From positions 124,001 through 188,000 of the forward strand of contig JAMWFC010000028.1 in the NCBI GenBank assembly GCA_027475525.1: DNA of 64,000 nt, given 5' to 3'. The position numbers and the translations under genes were made by a program. Source of the stretch: Macrolepiota albuminosa. Taxonomy: Eukaryota; Basidiomycota; Agaricomycetes; Agaricales; Agaricaceae. The notes beneath the pieces were generated by a model. The model worked only from the letters and a program-made list of their open reading frames with translations. It ran no database searches and was not told the DNA's origin. Shown here piece after piece: positions 9,094 through 19,639 of the stretch. Positions within the stretch are counted from its first letter, which is position 1. Every line of letters starts with the position of its first letter.

Positions 9094-12000
9094 CTACTGC
9101 CGTCTGTGAGTTCTGCGCCCGGGGAGGTCGTTTCCCGGGTGCCGTTGTTGAAAGTCCCGGAGTTTGTCGAGGGCGCCTTCAAGGTTTCGGCGCGGTTCCC
9201 AAGTGTCGTCTTCCGGGCCGTATCCCTTCCATTGTACGAGGAAGTGGGGTCGTCCACGAATGTTCCGGGAGTCGAGGATGTCTTCGACCTCGTAGTGGTA
9301 CTCGTCCTCGACCTCGACCGGGGGAGGGGGTTCGGGGCGTCGTTCAGGGAAGGGATCCGGGGGGTGTCGTTCCAGGAGGCGGACGTGGAATACCGGGTGC
9401 AGGCCTTTTAGTCCCGGGGGGAGCTCGATCTTGTAGGCGTGGGATGAGACCTTCTTCAATATTTTGAACGGGCCGAGACGCTTGTGATCGAGTTTTGGGG
9501 AGGGCCGGCGGGTGCGGAGGTGTCGTCGATCTAACCATACCTTTGTCCCAGGGGCCCAGTCGGGGGTGTCTTCCCGTTTCCGGTCGGCGTGTTTCACGTA
9601 GGCCCGGTTCGCGATGTCGATCTCTTCCCGGAGAAACTCGTGAAGGGATTGGAGATCCCGGGCGACCTCGTGGGCGGCGTGCGACGGGATGTCCCGGAGC
9701 GAGAGCGTCAGTCGAGGGTGGTATCCCTTGTTGGCAAAGAAGGGTGATACCCCGGTGGCAGAGTGTGGCGTGTTGTTGTAGGTGAACTCGGCCAGGGGGA
9801 GCTCGGCGCGCCAGTCGTCCTGCAAGTAGTTGACGTACAGCCGGAGGTACTGCTCGAGGGACTGGTTGACCCTTTCGGTTTGGCCGTCGGTTTCGGGGTG
9901 GTAGGCGGTAGAGAGGTTAGTCTTTACTTCAAGTGCCTTACACAGGGAAGTCCAAAACTTGGACACGAAGAGAGGGCCACGGTCGGAGACGATGTCGTCC
10001 GGGAGTCCATGTTTGGCAAAGACGTGCTCGAGGAACAGCCGGGCGAAATCCGGGGCGGTGTCCGTGGTGTGGCAGGGTAGGAAGATGCCCTGTTTGGTTA
10101 GCCTGCACACAACAACGAGAATGGCATCGAACCCTTCAGATTCCAGGAGCTCGACGATGTGGTCCAGAGATATTGAGGACCAGGGGCGTCGTCCGACCGG
10201 CAGGGGTTTCAGGAGTCCGTACGGTCGGTGTCGGGGGACCTTGGCCCGGTGGCAGGGCTCGCACAATCGAATGTAACGGGTCACGTCCTTCTTCAACCCT
10301 GGCCAAAAGTAAGTCCGGGAGATGAGCTGGAGGGTCTTACGTATTCCAGGATGTCCCCGGAGTTTGTGGTCGTGGTGTTGGCGGAGGACGTCGTAGCGAA
10401 GTCGGGCGTGATCTGGGACGTAGATGCGGCCGTCCCGGAGGAGGAGTTTTTTGTCGGGGGACAAGGAGAAGGCGGGGTCCCGGTCGGTTTCGTCGGAAGG
10501 GTTTCGGGGGTCGTGATCGGTGAAGTACTTGTCTCGGGGAGCGCGGCGGATCTGGTTCAGGGTTCCTTCGTCGTTTAAGATTAGTACGGCATTCAGATGT
10601 TCGGGAGGGATCACCACGCGATGATTGAACGCATTGCGTTCCGCCTCGAACGACTTCTTGGGGTAGACGTCCGGACGGCGGGTGAGGGCATCGGGTTTGG
10701 CGCCAAGTCGTCCCAGGCGGTACTGGATCGTGAAGTCGTATTCCGAGAGGATCTCGGACCATCGGGCCTGCCGTCGACTGAGTTGCTTGGTCGTGGTGAA
10801 GTACTGCAGGTTATTATGATCCGAATAGACCTGGATCCGGTGCCGGGCTCCCTCGAGGTAGGCCCGCCATTGCTTGAAGGCTTCGACGATGGCGAGGAGT
10901 TCCTTGTCGTAAATGTCGTAGTTGAGCTTGGCGTCGATCATGGACCGGGTGTAGAAAGCGACTGGCCGGGGCTCCCCACCGTCAGGCTCCATCTGTGAGA
11001 GGATCCCGGCGATGGCGTAGTCGGACGCGTCACATTCCAGGATGATCGGGAGGGCCGGGTCGTAGTGCCGGAGTACCGGGGCGACTGTGAAAGCCTCCTT
11101 GAGCAAGTTAAAGACGCTCTGGCACTTACTGTCCCAGTTCCAGGCGATGTCCTTGCGCGTGAGCCGGTTGAGGGGTTTCGTGATCCCGGAGTAGTTGTCT
11201 ATAAACCTCCGGTAGAAGTTAGCGAAACCCAGGAAGGATTGTACTTCCTTGACGTTTCGGGGCTGCGGCCAGTTGACGATGGCCTCGACCTTGTGGGGGT
11301 CCATGCGAACGCCATTCGGGGATACTATGACGCCAAGATACTCAACCTCTTCCGTATGGAATGAACACTTCTCGGGTTTGGCGTGGAGGTTGTGCTCCCG
11401 GAGGCGCTTGAGGACTTGCCGGACATGCTTCTGGTGATCCTCCGGCGAGTCGGAATAGATGAGGATGTCGTCCAGGTAGACGATCACGAAGACGTCGCTC
11501 ATGTCGTGGAAGATGTCGTTCATGAAGTATTGGAACGTGGCGGGGGAGTTAGTCATTCCGAAAGGCATCACAAGGTACTCAAACAGACCATACCGCATGC
11601 GGAACGCGGTTTTCCACTCGTGTCCCGGGGCGATGCGGACGTTGTTGTAACCGGAGCGGAGGTCGATCTTTGTATAAACCTTGGCACTGCGGAGTCGATC
11701 GACCAGATCGCCAATGAGCGGGAGCGGGTAGCGGTTTTTCTTGGTGATCTTATTGAGTCCCCGGTAGTCGACACAGAGTCGGAGCGAGCCGTCCTTCTTC
11801 TTGGCGAATAGAACCGGGGCTCCGGCGGCAGAGGCGGAGGGTCGGATGAATCCCTTACCGAGCATTTCGTCGAGGTAGTCCTTGAGAGCCCGGAGTTCGA
11901 CCTCCGACATGTTGTAGACCTTGCCGAAAGGGGGGGTGGCTCCTTCCTCGAGGTCGATGGTGTGATCATAGGGGCGGTGAGGGGGGATCTCCTTGGCGTC

Positions 12001-13640
12001 TCCTTCGGAGAATACGTCAGCGAACTCGTGATACTCCGGGGGAACTACTTCTCGGAGGATTTGCTCCTCGGTTTTCGGTTCCGGGGGAATAGCGTCCCCT
12101 CGTAGGTGTTCTTCCGGGAGAGAAGGCGAGGTGTGCAGCTGAAACGTGGGAGTCCCATCCCTCATGAGGCGGGCGAAGGGGGCGGCCCCAATGATCCTAA
12201 TGTCGAGTGCGCTCGGGTCGATCGGTGTTGCGGAATCATCGGCCGGAGCGGGTGTGACGCGTGTCTGAGACCGGCAGGGGTAGTTCGGCCCCTTGTACTT
12301 GTTCCAAGGAATGTTTGGGGGTCGATCGGGGGCACGCGTGTCTGAGACCGGCAGGGGTAGTTCGGCCCCTTGTACTTGTTCCAAGGAATGTTTGGGGGTC
12401 GATCGGGGGCTTTGCAGTCTCGGATGGGCGGGGGTGGTGCATGCGTGGGGGGCGCGGCAGTCGTTCCGGGGATGTCGGGCGTCGGGTCGCTTCCTAGAGC
12501 CCGGAGGTGCACGGCGGTCGAGGGGTGGTCTTCGGGTCCCGGGAAGGTCATGGTGAGCGTCCTCCAGTCGATGTCGGGGTTCGTGTCGCGCAGCCAGGGT
12601 AGTCCCAGCACCATCGGGGTCGATTCGTGAAGTCGCGTGACCAGGAAGTCAGAAGTGAACTCGTAGTTGTTGTCCAGGGTCACGCGTCCCGAGTGAGACC
12701 TTTGGATGGGGCCGGAGGAGGAGGGGGTGCCGTCGAGGCGTTGCAGGCGGAGGGGCTGGTCGAGGGGGTCGTGGGGGAGGTCGAGAGCGTCGCTGATGAA
12801 TACTCCGGTGGCTCCGCTGTCGATGAGGGCCGAGACTGGTCCTGGGGCGCCGTCCAGCCTGGCATTGATGACGAAGGATCGGGATGAACAGGACTGGAGT
12901 CCGGGGGGTGGTGGAGGCCCGTCCTTCGGGGTAGGGTTGGAGGGGTGGGGGATGTCGAAGGGAAGTTGCTGGTCGTCGGGGGTCGGGTCCCGGGTCAGGC
13001 GAAGGGTGAGGTGTCGCCAATCGATGCGGGGGTTAGTGTCCCGGAGCCACGGGAGCCCTAGGACCAGGGGTGCGGAAGGGTGGAGTTTGGTTATCAACAT
13101 CCGGAGGGTGTGAGTCTGTCCGTTGGCGAAGGTAACAGGCATACGCACAAAATGAGTGATGTCCCCCGCCGTAGAGGCGTCGCCGTCGAAGAGGCAGAGT
13201 CGTACCGGGACCGGGAGTCGCTGGGCGGGTTCCGGGGCGAGGGTAGACCATGCTTTGTCGATGAAGTTGTCGGTGGCGCCGCTGTCGACGAGGGTGTTGA
13301 GGGGAGTTCCGGAGGGGGTGAGGCGGGTTTTGAGGAGGAGGGAGTGCGAAGAGTGGGAGGGTAGGTAAGCCGTGAGGGTGTCCTGTATGAGCGTCGTAGA
13401 GCGGTTTTGAGGAGGAGGGAGTGCGAAGAGTGGGAGGGTAGGTAAGCCGTGAGGGTGTCCTGTATGAGCGTCGTAGAGCGAAGATGTGAGACCAGGGCAG
13501 AGAAGACGTCGGGGTCGATTCCGCGATTTAGGGCGTCTTCCGGGTCTAAATCGCTGGGTCGTTTTCCGAATACTCGTAGGTGGCGTCCTCCCCTTCGAAG
13601 GTCCAGGTGGCACGTCCCATGACCTGTCGTTTGGGGCACT
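9094..13640 (-). CDS. pol: Pol polyprotein: double protease, RT, RNase H, integrase, chromodomain
   Basis: Entered by a -1 shift from gag near 13560. Two retropepsin-like units follow. Each has a DSGAT active-site motif (13273-13293 and about 12808-12830) and each ends in a copy of [13 protein letters not shown] carries [11 protein letters not shown] near 11450-11490 and the usual [17 protein letters not shown] start. RNase H shows [15 protein letters not shown] and YDKELLAI. Integrase has an HHCC zinc region (about 10250-10400) and the D, D, E core ([17 protein letters not shown], the Glu of [10 protein letters not shown]). The C-terminus is a chromodomain ([17 protein letters not shown], about 9180-9300), which in chromoviruses directs integration to modified chromatin. 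Two 77-bp duplications (12257-12410, 13326-13479) break the frame; a single copy of each restores one long ORF. Confidence 0.9.
12257..12410. repeat. 77-bp duplication 3
   Basis: 12257-12333 equals 12334-12410 exactly. It repeats the [14 protein letters not shown] segment between protease and RT and shifts the pol frame. Confidence 0.97.
13326..13479. repeat. 77-bp duplication 4
   Basis: 13326-13402 equals 13403-13479. It repeats the [18 protein letters not shown] segment just before the first protease motif and shifts the pol frame. Confidence 0.97.
13546..13600 (-). promoter_or_regulatory. Probable -1 gag/pol frameshift region
   Basis: The gag frame ends TAT TCG GAA AAC GAC CCA GCG ATT TAG. 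The frame one base back reads GGA AAA CGA CCC and continues into protease. The sequence GGAAAAC lies 15 nt before the gag stop. It is not a perfect XXXYYYZ heptamer, so the slip site is a proposal. Confidence 0.45.
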
Positions 13641-16600
13641 CGGAGATGAAATGATCTTTCTCACCGCAGAGTATGCAGACACCCTCCCTTCTCCGTCGTT
13701 CCTGCACATCCGTCGGGACTTCGATCCAGGGTCGTCCCTTCTTTTGAAGCCGGTTGGCTCGGAGGGCCTCCTCGTCCCGCTCGTCGTCGAAGTCGAAGTC
13801 TTCGGGGTCTTCCGGGGGTTCCTCGGGGCTTGGCACGTCGCCCGGGTCGTGGGCGGCCACGGCGGCGTTGAGTTGGGCCTGGGGGCGGGTGCCGCTGCCG
13901 GGGTTAGCATTGGGCGGGCCGCGACTCACTGGGGGTCGGCCGCCAGGGAACGCGGGGGGACCGGGGTTCCGCTGCCGGGGTTAGCATTGGGCGGGCCGCG
14001 ACTCACTGGGGGTCGGCCGCCAGGGAACGCGGGGGGACCGGGGTTTCGACCTTGGGGGTTGGGAGTTTCGCCGGAGGGCCAAGGGGGTCCTCCTCTAGGG
14101 TTCCAGGGGGGTCGGGAATTCGAATACTCGCTGCGGTCTTCCCAGTAGCGTTGGTTGATCTGCATGACGAGGGCCTTGTATCCGTCGTAGGAGGGTTGTT
14201 TCGGGGCGAGTCGGAGGACGTCCTTGATGCATTGTGGCAGGGCGCGGCGGAGGGCATACCGGAGGGCGCTGTAGTTCCAACCTGTTTCGTAAGCTTCCTT
14301 CTCAAAACGTACGATAAAGGTGGTGAAACGTTCTTCCGAGCGCATCCGGAGATTGAAGAGGTTGTCCTCGGCCTCGGCCACGGTGTTGTAGATTCTGAAC
14401 TTCCCGGAGAACTCGTCGACGAAGGCCTGCCAGCGAGCGAGTGCCGGATTGTTGGGGTCGAACTGGATGAGGGCCGTGTAGTGATCGAAGGCGATCCCCT
14501 GGAGGTATGATGCGGCAAAGGCCACCCGGGAGCTGTCAACCTGAAACGTGAGCAGCTTTGCCTGGAATGTATTGAGACACTGAGTGAGGAAGGTACGCCA
14601 TTTTCGGGGGTCCCAGCCCGTGAAAGCGTCGGGCTTTTGGATGTCCAGTCGTCCTTCGCGGGCGAGGGCGTCGCGAGCGTCGTCCGGTCCGGCAGCGTTA
14701 CGGGGAGGGGGGCCAGCATTGTAATAATAGTAGTAATGATTACCCCCCCCTCCTTGAGGAGGAAAAGCGCCAAGGGCGGGGCCCCACCCGCCGGGAGGTC
14801 CTCCTCCGGGTGGCTCACCTGGGGGTCCACGCCCGGGAGGTCCGTTGTCCCAAGGGGGTTCGTTCCTGCCAGGAGGGGGCCCGGGTCTCCACGCAGGGGG
14901 TGGCGGAGGTGGAGGGCCTGGTTGTCCCAAGGGGGTTCGTTCCTGCCAGGAGGGGGCCCGGGTCTCCACGCAGGGAGTGGCGGGGGTGGAGGGCCTGGGG
15001 GTCGTCCTCGAGGTTCAGCTGGGGGTGGCGGAGGTGGTCGGGGAGGGTTCGGCGGTGTCGGGTCGGGCGGAGGGGGGTTAGGTGCTGGGTCGGGTGCCGG
15101 GTTGCGCGGGGGACGTTCAATCCGGGAGGGTCGGGCTTGCATCGGGGGTCGCGGGGGGTTCCGTAGGTCGAAGTGGGGTGGCGCGGGGGACGTTCAATCC
15201 AGGAGGGTCGGGCTTGCATCGGGGGTCGCGGGGGGTTCCGTAGGTCGAAGTGGGGTGGCGGGTCGCGGCGGAAGTTGCGTTCCGGGAGGGCTGGGGCAGA
15301 CGTGGGGGGTGGTGCTGGTGCCGGGGCGGGCGCGGGCGCGGGGCGTTGTTCGTTGTTGTCACGCGTGAGCTCGTCAATGTAGCATAGCGTGTCGTCCGTA
15401 CTAGGGGTGTCCACCCGGGCTCTACCGGGGTTCGTCGGGGCCGGGGGTCGGGCGTTGTCTGTTCGCGGGAGGGGTTCCAGGGGTCTTTGAGGCTGTCCCC
15501 AGGTCTCGAAGGTACTAGGAACGGAGTTAGCCCTGCGGCGAGTTGACAAGCCTACCGTGCGCGCAGCGGGTTGATCAAAGAGGCCTCCCGTGGGGTTGAG
15601 GGACCGTAGTATGGCTGAGGCGTTCTGCCGTTCTTCCCGTTGCCGTTGCTCCGGAGTGGGGACCGTGGGGGTTGCCGGGGCTGCTGGGGCCGGTTCCGGG
15701 GGTTCCCGTCGAATGTGAATCGAGCGACCTGGGTCCGCGGGGTCGTTGATGGGCCGAGGGGAGGGGGACGCGTGGACTTCGTCGAGCAGTTGCTGTAATT
15801 CTTCCCGGAGGATCGTGTTGCGCCTATACTTTACCATGGTTTGCTCCGGGAGTTCTCCCCGCGTGAGGCGATTAATTCTTCCCGGAGGATCGTGTTGCGC
15901 CTATACTTTACCATGGTTTGCTCCGGGAGTTCTCCCGCGTGAGGCGATCCCCGAATTCAACCAGGCAGTGAGCCCATTCCTCCGGAGTGCCTTCGAAGTC
16001 GTCGTGTCCGAATTCCACGAGCAGCGTCCTGGTCCGTTGCGCGAAGTCCTCTGGTGAGATCCTGAGGGAGCGGAGTACCTCGTCCCGTTGCCGTTCGTAC
16101 TCCTCGAGGCGTCGTCGTCCCATTGGCGAGGGAGGGGTTCGAGCGGGTGGAGCGGCGGCCGGGTAATGACGGGGGGGATAGTCGGGGTAGGGGGGTCCTC
16201 GGGGGAGGGAGGGGTTCGAGCGGGTGGAGCGGCGGCCGGGTAATGACGGGGGGGATAGTCGGGGTAGGGGGGTCCTCGGGGTTCTCGGGGTTGGGGGACG
16301 GGGCACTGATAACCGTAGTAGGGGGTGGGTGCGAAGGGGCCCTCGCTGGGGGGAATCGGGCGAGGTCCGCTGGGTACAGGTGGGGTCTCCGGCAGGCCCC
16401 CGGGGATGCTCCGGTACGAGGGGACCTCCACGGGTCGTGCCATGGCTAAATTGGGCAGAGGGGCCCAGCTGGCTGAGGGCCCCAGGTCGTAGAGGGACGG
16501 GTCGGGGGCCCAGTGGCGGTGGAGATATGGAGGTTCGTACGGGAGAGGTGGGTAGACGGGGCGGGGGGTCTGCGCGGAGTAGTGGTCGGGTACCGGGCGT

Positions 16601-16656
16601 CCGTAAGGGTCGGTCTGGTACCCGGTGGGGTAGTAAGTGTGAGTATACGTAGCCAT
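13546..16656 (-). CDS. gag: Gag polyprotein of element A
   Basis: ATG at 16656, 33 bases inside the 5' LTR. The order is: a Tyr/Pro-rich N-terminus; a short helical region (RRRLEEYERQRDEV); a long Pro/Arg-rich linker; a capsid-like domain (about 14690-14200) with helical segments such as WRTFLTQCLNTFQAKL and a distal YETGWNYSALRYALRRALP; then a zinc knuckle [14 protein letters not shown] (CX2CX4HX4C) near 13670. Stop at 13546-13548. Five 77-bp duplications (at 13892, 14844, 15104, 15796 and 16128) each move the frame by two. The frames on either side of every duplication join when one copy is read, so the real gag is probably a single ORF of roughly 900 codons. It packages the element RNA in virus-like particles. 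Confidence 0.88.
13892..14045. repeat. 77-bp duplication 5
   Basis: 13892-13968 equals 13969-14045 exactly. It repeats the gag segment RPPVSRGPPNANPGSGT and shifts its frame. Confidence 0.97.
14844..14997. repeat. 77-bp duplication 6
   Basis: 14844-14920 is repeated at 14921-14997 with two A/G differences. Frame-shifting, in the Pro-rich part of gag. Confidence 0.95.
15104..15257. repeat. 77-bp duplication 7
   Basis: 15104-15180 is repeated at 15181-15257 with one G/A difference. Frame-shifting, in gag. Confidence 0.95.
15796..15948. repeat. 77-bp duplication 8
   Basis: 15796-15872 is repeated from 15873, with one C fewer in a C-run of the second copy. Frame-shifting, in gag. Confidence 0.95.
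16128..16281. repeat. 77-bp duplication 9
   Basis: 16128-16204 equals 16205-16281 exactly. It repeats PPYPDYPPRHYPAAAPP in the N-terminal part of gag and shifts the frame. Confidence 0.97.
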
Positions 16657-16676
16657 CAAGAACGGTGTAAGGAGAG

Positions 16677-16688
16677 AGTCTTGATATT
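16677..16688 (-). promoter_or_regulatory. Self-primer binding site of element A
   Basis: One base inside the LTR, the minus strand reads AATATCAAGACT. This does not resemble a tRNA 3' end, but it is perfectly complementary over 12 nt to AGTCTTGATATT at the predicted transcript start inside the LTR. That is the layout of self-primed Tf1/sushi-type chromoviruses, in which the 5' end of the RNA folds back to prime reverse transcription. Confidence 0.65.
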
Positions 16689-16689
16689 A

Positions 16690-17428
16690 TGTCAGGTTCC
16701 GCTGAATCGGGGGCTTTCCGGGAAAGCGACGCCCTTACAATGCGGACTTGATCTACGGATACTCGGGTGTCTGGAACTCCGGGGCTAGGACTCCGGGGTT
16801 CAAGACGAGGACAGGGGTAATCCCGGGAGAGGGGACTAGAGTCCGGGGGTTTTGGATGAGAGTGGCTGGGAGCTAGAGGGGGTCGAGTCGTGAACCGGAG
16901 GTTCTAAGACGAGACCAAGTCAGTAAATTAAGAGTCGCGAAGTGCGTACCAAAACTTAGAGCACGCGAATACTAAGGCGTGCCAGTCGAAGCGTACCAAA
17001 CAAGGCGTACCAGTCAAACAGAGGGCACGCAATATCCAAGTAACAGTTATGCAATATCAAGACTACCGAATACAACAGGGAGCTACACTATAAGTACTAC
17101 GGGGCCGGGTCTCGGGGTTCCGGGATGTCTGGGATGGGTTCCGGGGGTTATTGAGTAGCGGCAGGGGCTGTATACCGGGATCGCGCGTGTGGGGCGCGCG
17201 ATCAATTGGCGCGGATGGAGCCGTGATGCGTGATGCGTGATGGCCGGCACGAGTCGTGTGATCTGATCGTTGATTGGGGCTGGTGACGGCTGATGGCGGT
17301 CCTTGATGCGTGTGATGGCGGTGTCGGCGGTCGTGATGGCGGGGCGTGTCCTGTGGGATCGGAGGGAGGGTCCCGGAGGGTGTTCCGGGGGTGTCCCGGG
17401 GTGGGCCTGGAGGGGAGGGGTCGTGACA
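16690..17428 (-). repeat. 5' LTR of element A
   Basis: 739 bp, followed by the duplicated GCCTG at 17429-17433. In element sense it supplies the promoter for gag-pol. A TATA-type element and a putative start are described separately. Confidence 0.95.
17053..17093 (-). promoter_or_regulatory. Predicted TATA box and transcript start in the 5' LTR
   Basis: On the minus strand CTTATAG (about 17093-17088) lies about 28-31 nt upstream of AGTCTTGATATT (17064-17053). Those 12 bases are the exact complement of the presumed primer-binding site next to the LTR. This places the likely RNA 5' end at about 17064. The same arrangement exists in the other LTR near 6504. The start site is inferred from spacing and complementarity. 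Confidence 0.6.
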
Positions 17429-18036
17429 GCCTGAGAGGATCGCCAAGCATCATACTGTATATGTCCAACAACCTGTAGAGCTTGAGCGCCTCAAAACGAG
17501 CCTCTTGGACTTGCTTGATGCCAGCCATGGTCATCGTGGCCACGTCTCCTAACATATCCGCTCTAAACAGCAAGAGATTATCAATTGAGGAGGTCGCATG
17601 TTGCGTATTTTCCAATTGACACATGAAGACGGCAAGGTTCTAGAAGAGAGATCGGCAGTGATACATTAGAAGGATTCAAAACCTACATGTACAGGTGTAT
17701 TTGGCCTGAAGTAAGTCTCCAAGTTTGTTGTGATAGATATTACATCTGTAAACCAATGATAGGAACTAAATTTTGTGTTTCCAACGCGCATGTGAGTCAT
17801 TTTTAGGAACTCGACACTGAAGAATGTGAAATGAATCAGATACTAATCCAGATACTTATACATCTGAGAGCGATCCGTACCCAGAAATAACTTGTAGTTC
17901 CTACCAGCCACAATGAATGAGATAGAGCTCGTACTTTCAAAAAATTGAAAAGACACATTGAAACACTTGTCTGTTTGGCCAAGCATCTCAGCCAATTGCA
18001 AATAGAAAGTGACATGTGCCTGACGTATTCGACCAA
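17429..18036 (-). pseudogene. Upstream part of the host gene split by element A
   Basis: Two protein-like stretches read on the minus strand. One (about 18020-17840) contains HVTFYLQLAEMLGQTDKCF and SFIVAGRNYKLFLGTDRS. The other (about 17630-17429) contains MCQLENTQHATSSIDNLLLF and a helical EARFEALKLYRLLDIYSMML ending DPLR at the target duplication. Joining across GCCTG to 6124 keeps the frame open for about 20 codons. An intron probably separates the two stretches. The family is not recognised. Confidence 0.4.
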
Positions 18037-18436
18037 ATAATCACAAAATTAGGATCAAAGAGGCAATGATAATTTTGAACAAACAAAAAAGCCACTACTA
18101 AAGTAGCGGAAATTGAGTATTTAGACGATCAATAGTCTTAGGGAGGCAAAATCTTGATTTCTGAAAAGAAAACAGAGACATGAAAAAAGAGAATATTTGT
18201 AGGCATTTTTGTAGGCATAACCGGTATCAATGCCAACCAACCAACACTGAACTACAAATCATGATCCATATTACTGTTGTCTCAAGGTATCATCACCAAG
18301 ACTGAATCTGTTGTTGCATCAGGAGTGGACTTGCCTCAGCGTTTGATCATTGAGACTTAACCTGTTGAATCGACAGTAGACTTTGGCGTCCATCGGGACC
18401 CTAAAGAAAGATGTTTGAGCAATAGAAGGTGACCAA
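18037..18436. other. Gene-free gap
   Basis: About 400 bp of AT-rich sequence between the split unknown gene and the Rna14-like fragment. I see no ORF, RNA or repeat that can be supported. Confidence 0.4.
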
Positions 18437-19462
18437 TCAATCAAGGATTGCATACTTGTCCGGGTCGGCTCCGACCCACATCTCTGAGATCTTCAAGGCT
18501 TCTTGATGTTTTCCCACTTTTTCCAGCCACAGACAGGCCATGGACTTAATGTCATTGTGATACCACATTTGGATCAATGCTTTACGATACACATGGAAGA
18601 TGCGCGACACAAGGGTGGCAGACTGGCCTCTCTGGTCCAGCTCTAGAGGATCACTCTCCTTCCACTTGAGGTAAGCTTTCCATCTTGCAAGAATTGAGCG
18701 CTCTAACGCGTCAAGTATGGGGAAAGCAGGTAAAACGAGTTCTGGACGGTCCAGGGATGTAGGGGCAGGTGTGGGTATGAGTGTGTAAACGTGGTTTGAC
18801 AGTTGACGGAAGGTCAGGAGGGCCTGCCTGTACGCCGGCCAGAGATTATTAATAACCTCCATTGCCTTGGTTCTATCCAGGCTGTCCTCAAAACTCTTGA
18901 GCTCTTGCCACAAGGATTCAACACCGTCAAAGGGAACCTGAACTGCACGATGATAAACTTTCCTCAATGCATATATCTTTTGCTGGTTGTTTGATGAAAG
19001 ACGCAAAAACTGAATGTAATTCATCCAGATAGGGCCACTATCCCTGTCGTGCCCAATATGGTGGATCGCAAACTCGTACGCCTCACAAACTGGTTCCCAT
19101 CGAGTGTTAACACATCTATGGCCTAATTAGTACACAAGAGAAGATGTATAAATAGGGAAGAACACCTTACCTAACATATCTTAGGTAGAGTTCCCAGAAG
19201 GGTACTTCTGATGATTTAGTGAGAAACCTTTTAAAGAGATCTTGTGCTTTGTCATACATTGATGGGTCTTGTAGAAAATAAAATCCAATAGCGCATCGAA
19301 CGACACGTGTACTTTGCAAATATCACCCGATTCTTCTGCAAGACAAACCAGTCTCTTCCAGGAATCTGGATTGTGCGGACGTTGCTTCAATTCGACCGAC
19401 AGTTTTTCATACTCCGTTGCAGTTGGCATGGCTTGCTGTGATTTATCTTCCATAGCGTCCAT
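18437..19462 (-). pseudogene. N-terminal part of an Rna14/CstF-77 gene (HAT repeats)
   Basis: Rna14/CstF-77 is the HAT-repeat scaffold of the mRNA cleavage and polyadenylation machinery. Exon 1 starts at ATG 19462 with YEKLSVELKQRPHNPDSWKRL, then DPSMYDKAQDLFKRFL and FWELYLRYVR before a GTAAGG donor. Exon 2 has CEAYEFAIHHIGHDRDSGPIW, MNYIQFL, YHRAVQVPFDGVESLW, then WKAYLKWKESDPLELD and a final helix pair. These are diagnostic HAT motifs in the right order. The frame slips by one within exon 1 near 19275. The gene stops at 18437 after about 330 residues, less than half the usual length, with no C-terminal half nearby. It is best read as a truncated, decayed copy. Confidence 0.7.
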
Positions 19463-19639
19463 GTCTTGTGTCTGTTGCGTGTTGAAAATAGTTTTGAGCT
19501 TAGAACAAAGAACAAAAGAGACAAAGGGCAAATTGATAACTCCATATAGAACACGATAATATGAAATGAAAAACGATGTTATGAGTGAGTGATGCCAGAG
19601 GATGTCTCAAGAGAGTGTGTGTAGGGAACAATGTTTCTT

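Larger units (their letters stand above)
6130..17428 (-). mobile_element. Young Ty3/Gypsy chromovirus (element A) with an antisense gene
   Basis: Two 739-bp LTRs (TGTCA..TGACA) bound an 11.3-kb element, flanked by the 5-bp duplication GCCTG (6125-6129 and 17429-17433). Transcription of gag-pol runs from 17.4 kb toward 6.1 kb. Order in element sense: LTR, primer site, gag, double protease, RT, RNase H, integrase, chromodomain, antisense gene, polypurine tract, LTR. The LTRs differ at 5 of 739 sites, so insertion was recent. Eight 77-bp duplications interrupt its frames. Reading one copy of each gives continuous gag and pol, so the real element is probably intact. It is much more GC-rich than the host DNA. 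Confidence 0.95.

Noticed and set aside
12162..13910. Separate 582-codon protein
   Set aside because: It is the protease part of pol joined to out-of-frame stretches created by two 77-bp duplications.
7631..16281. Biological minisatellite or gene-internal peptide repeats as the cause of the duplications in element A
   Set aside because: The same 77-bp period occurs in six unrelated places outside the element (plus one at 76 bp) and the unit is not a codon multiple.
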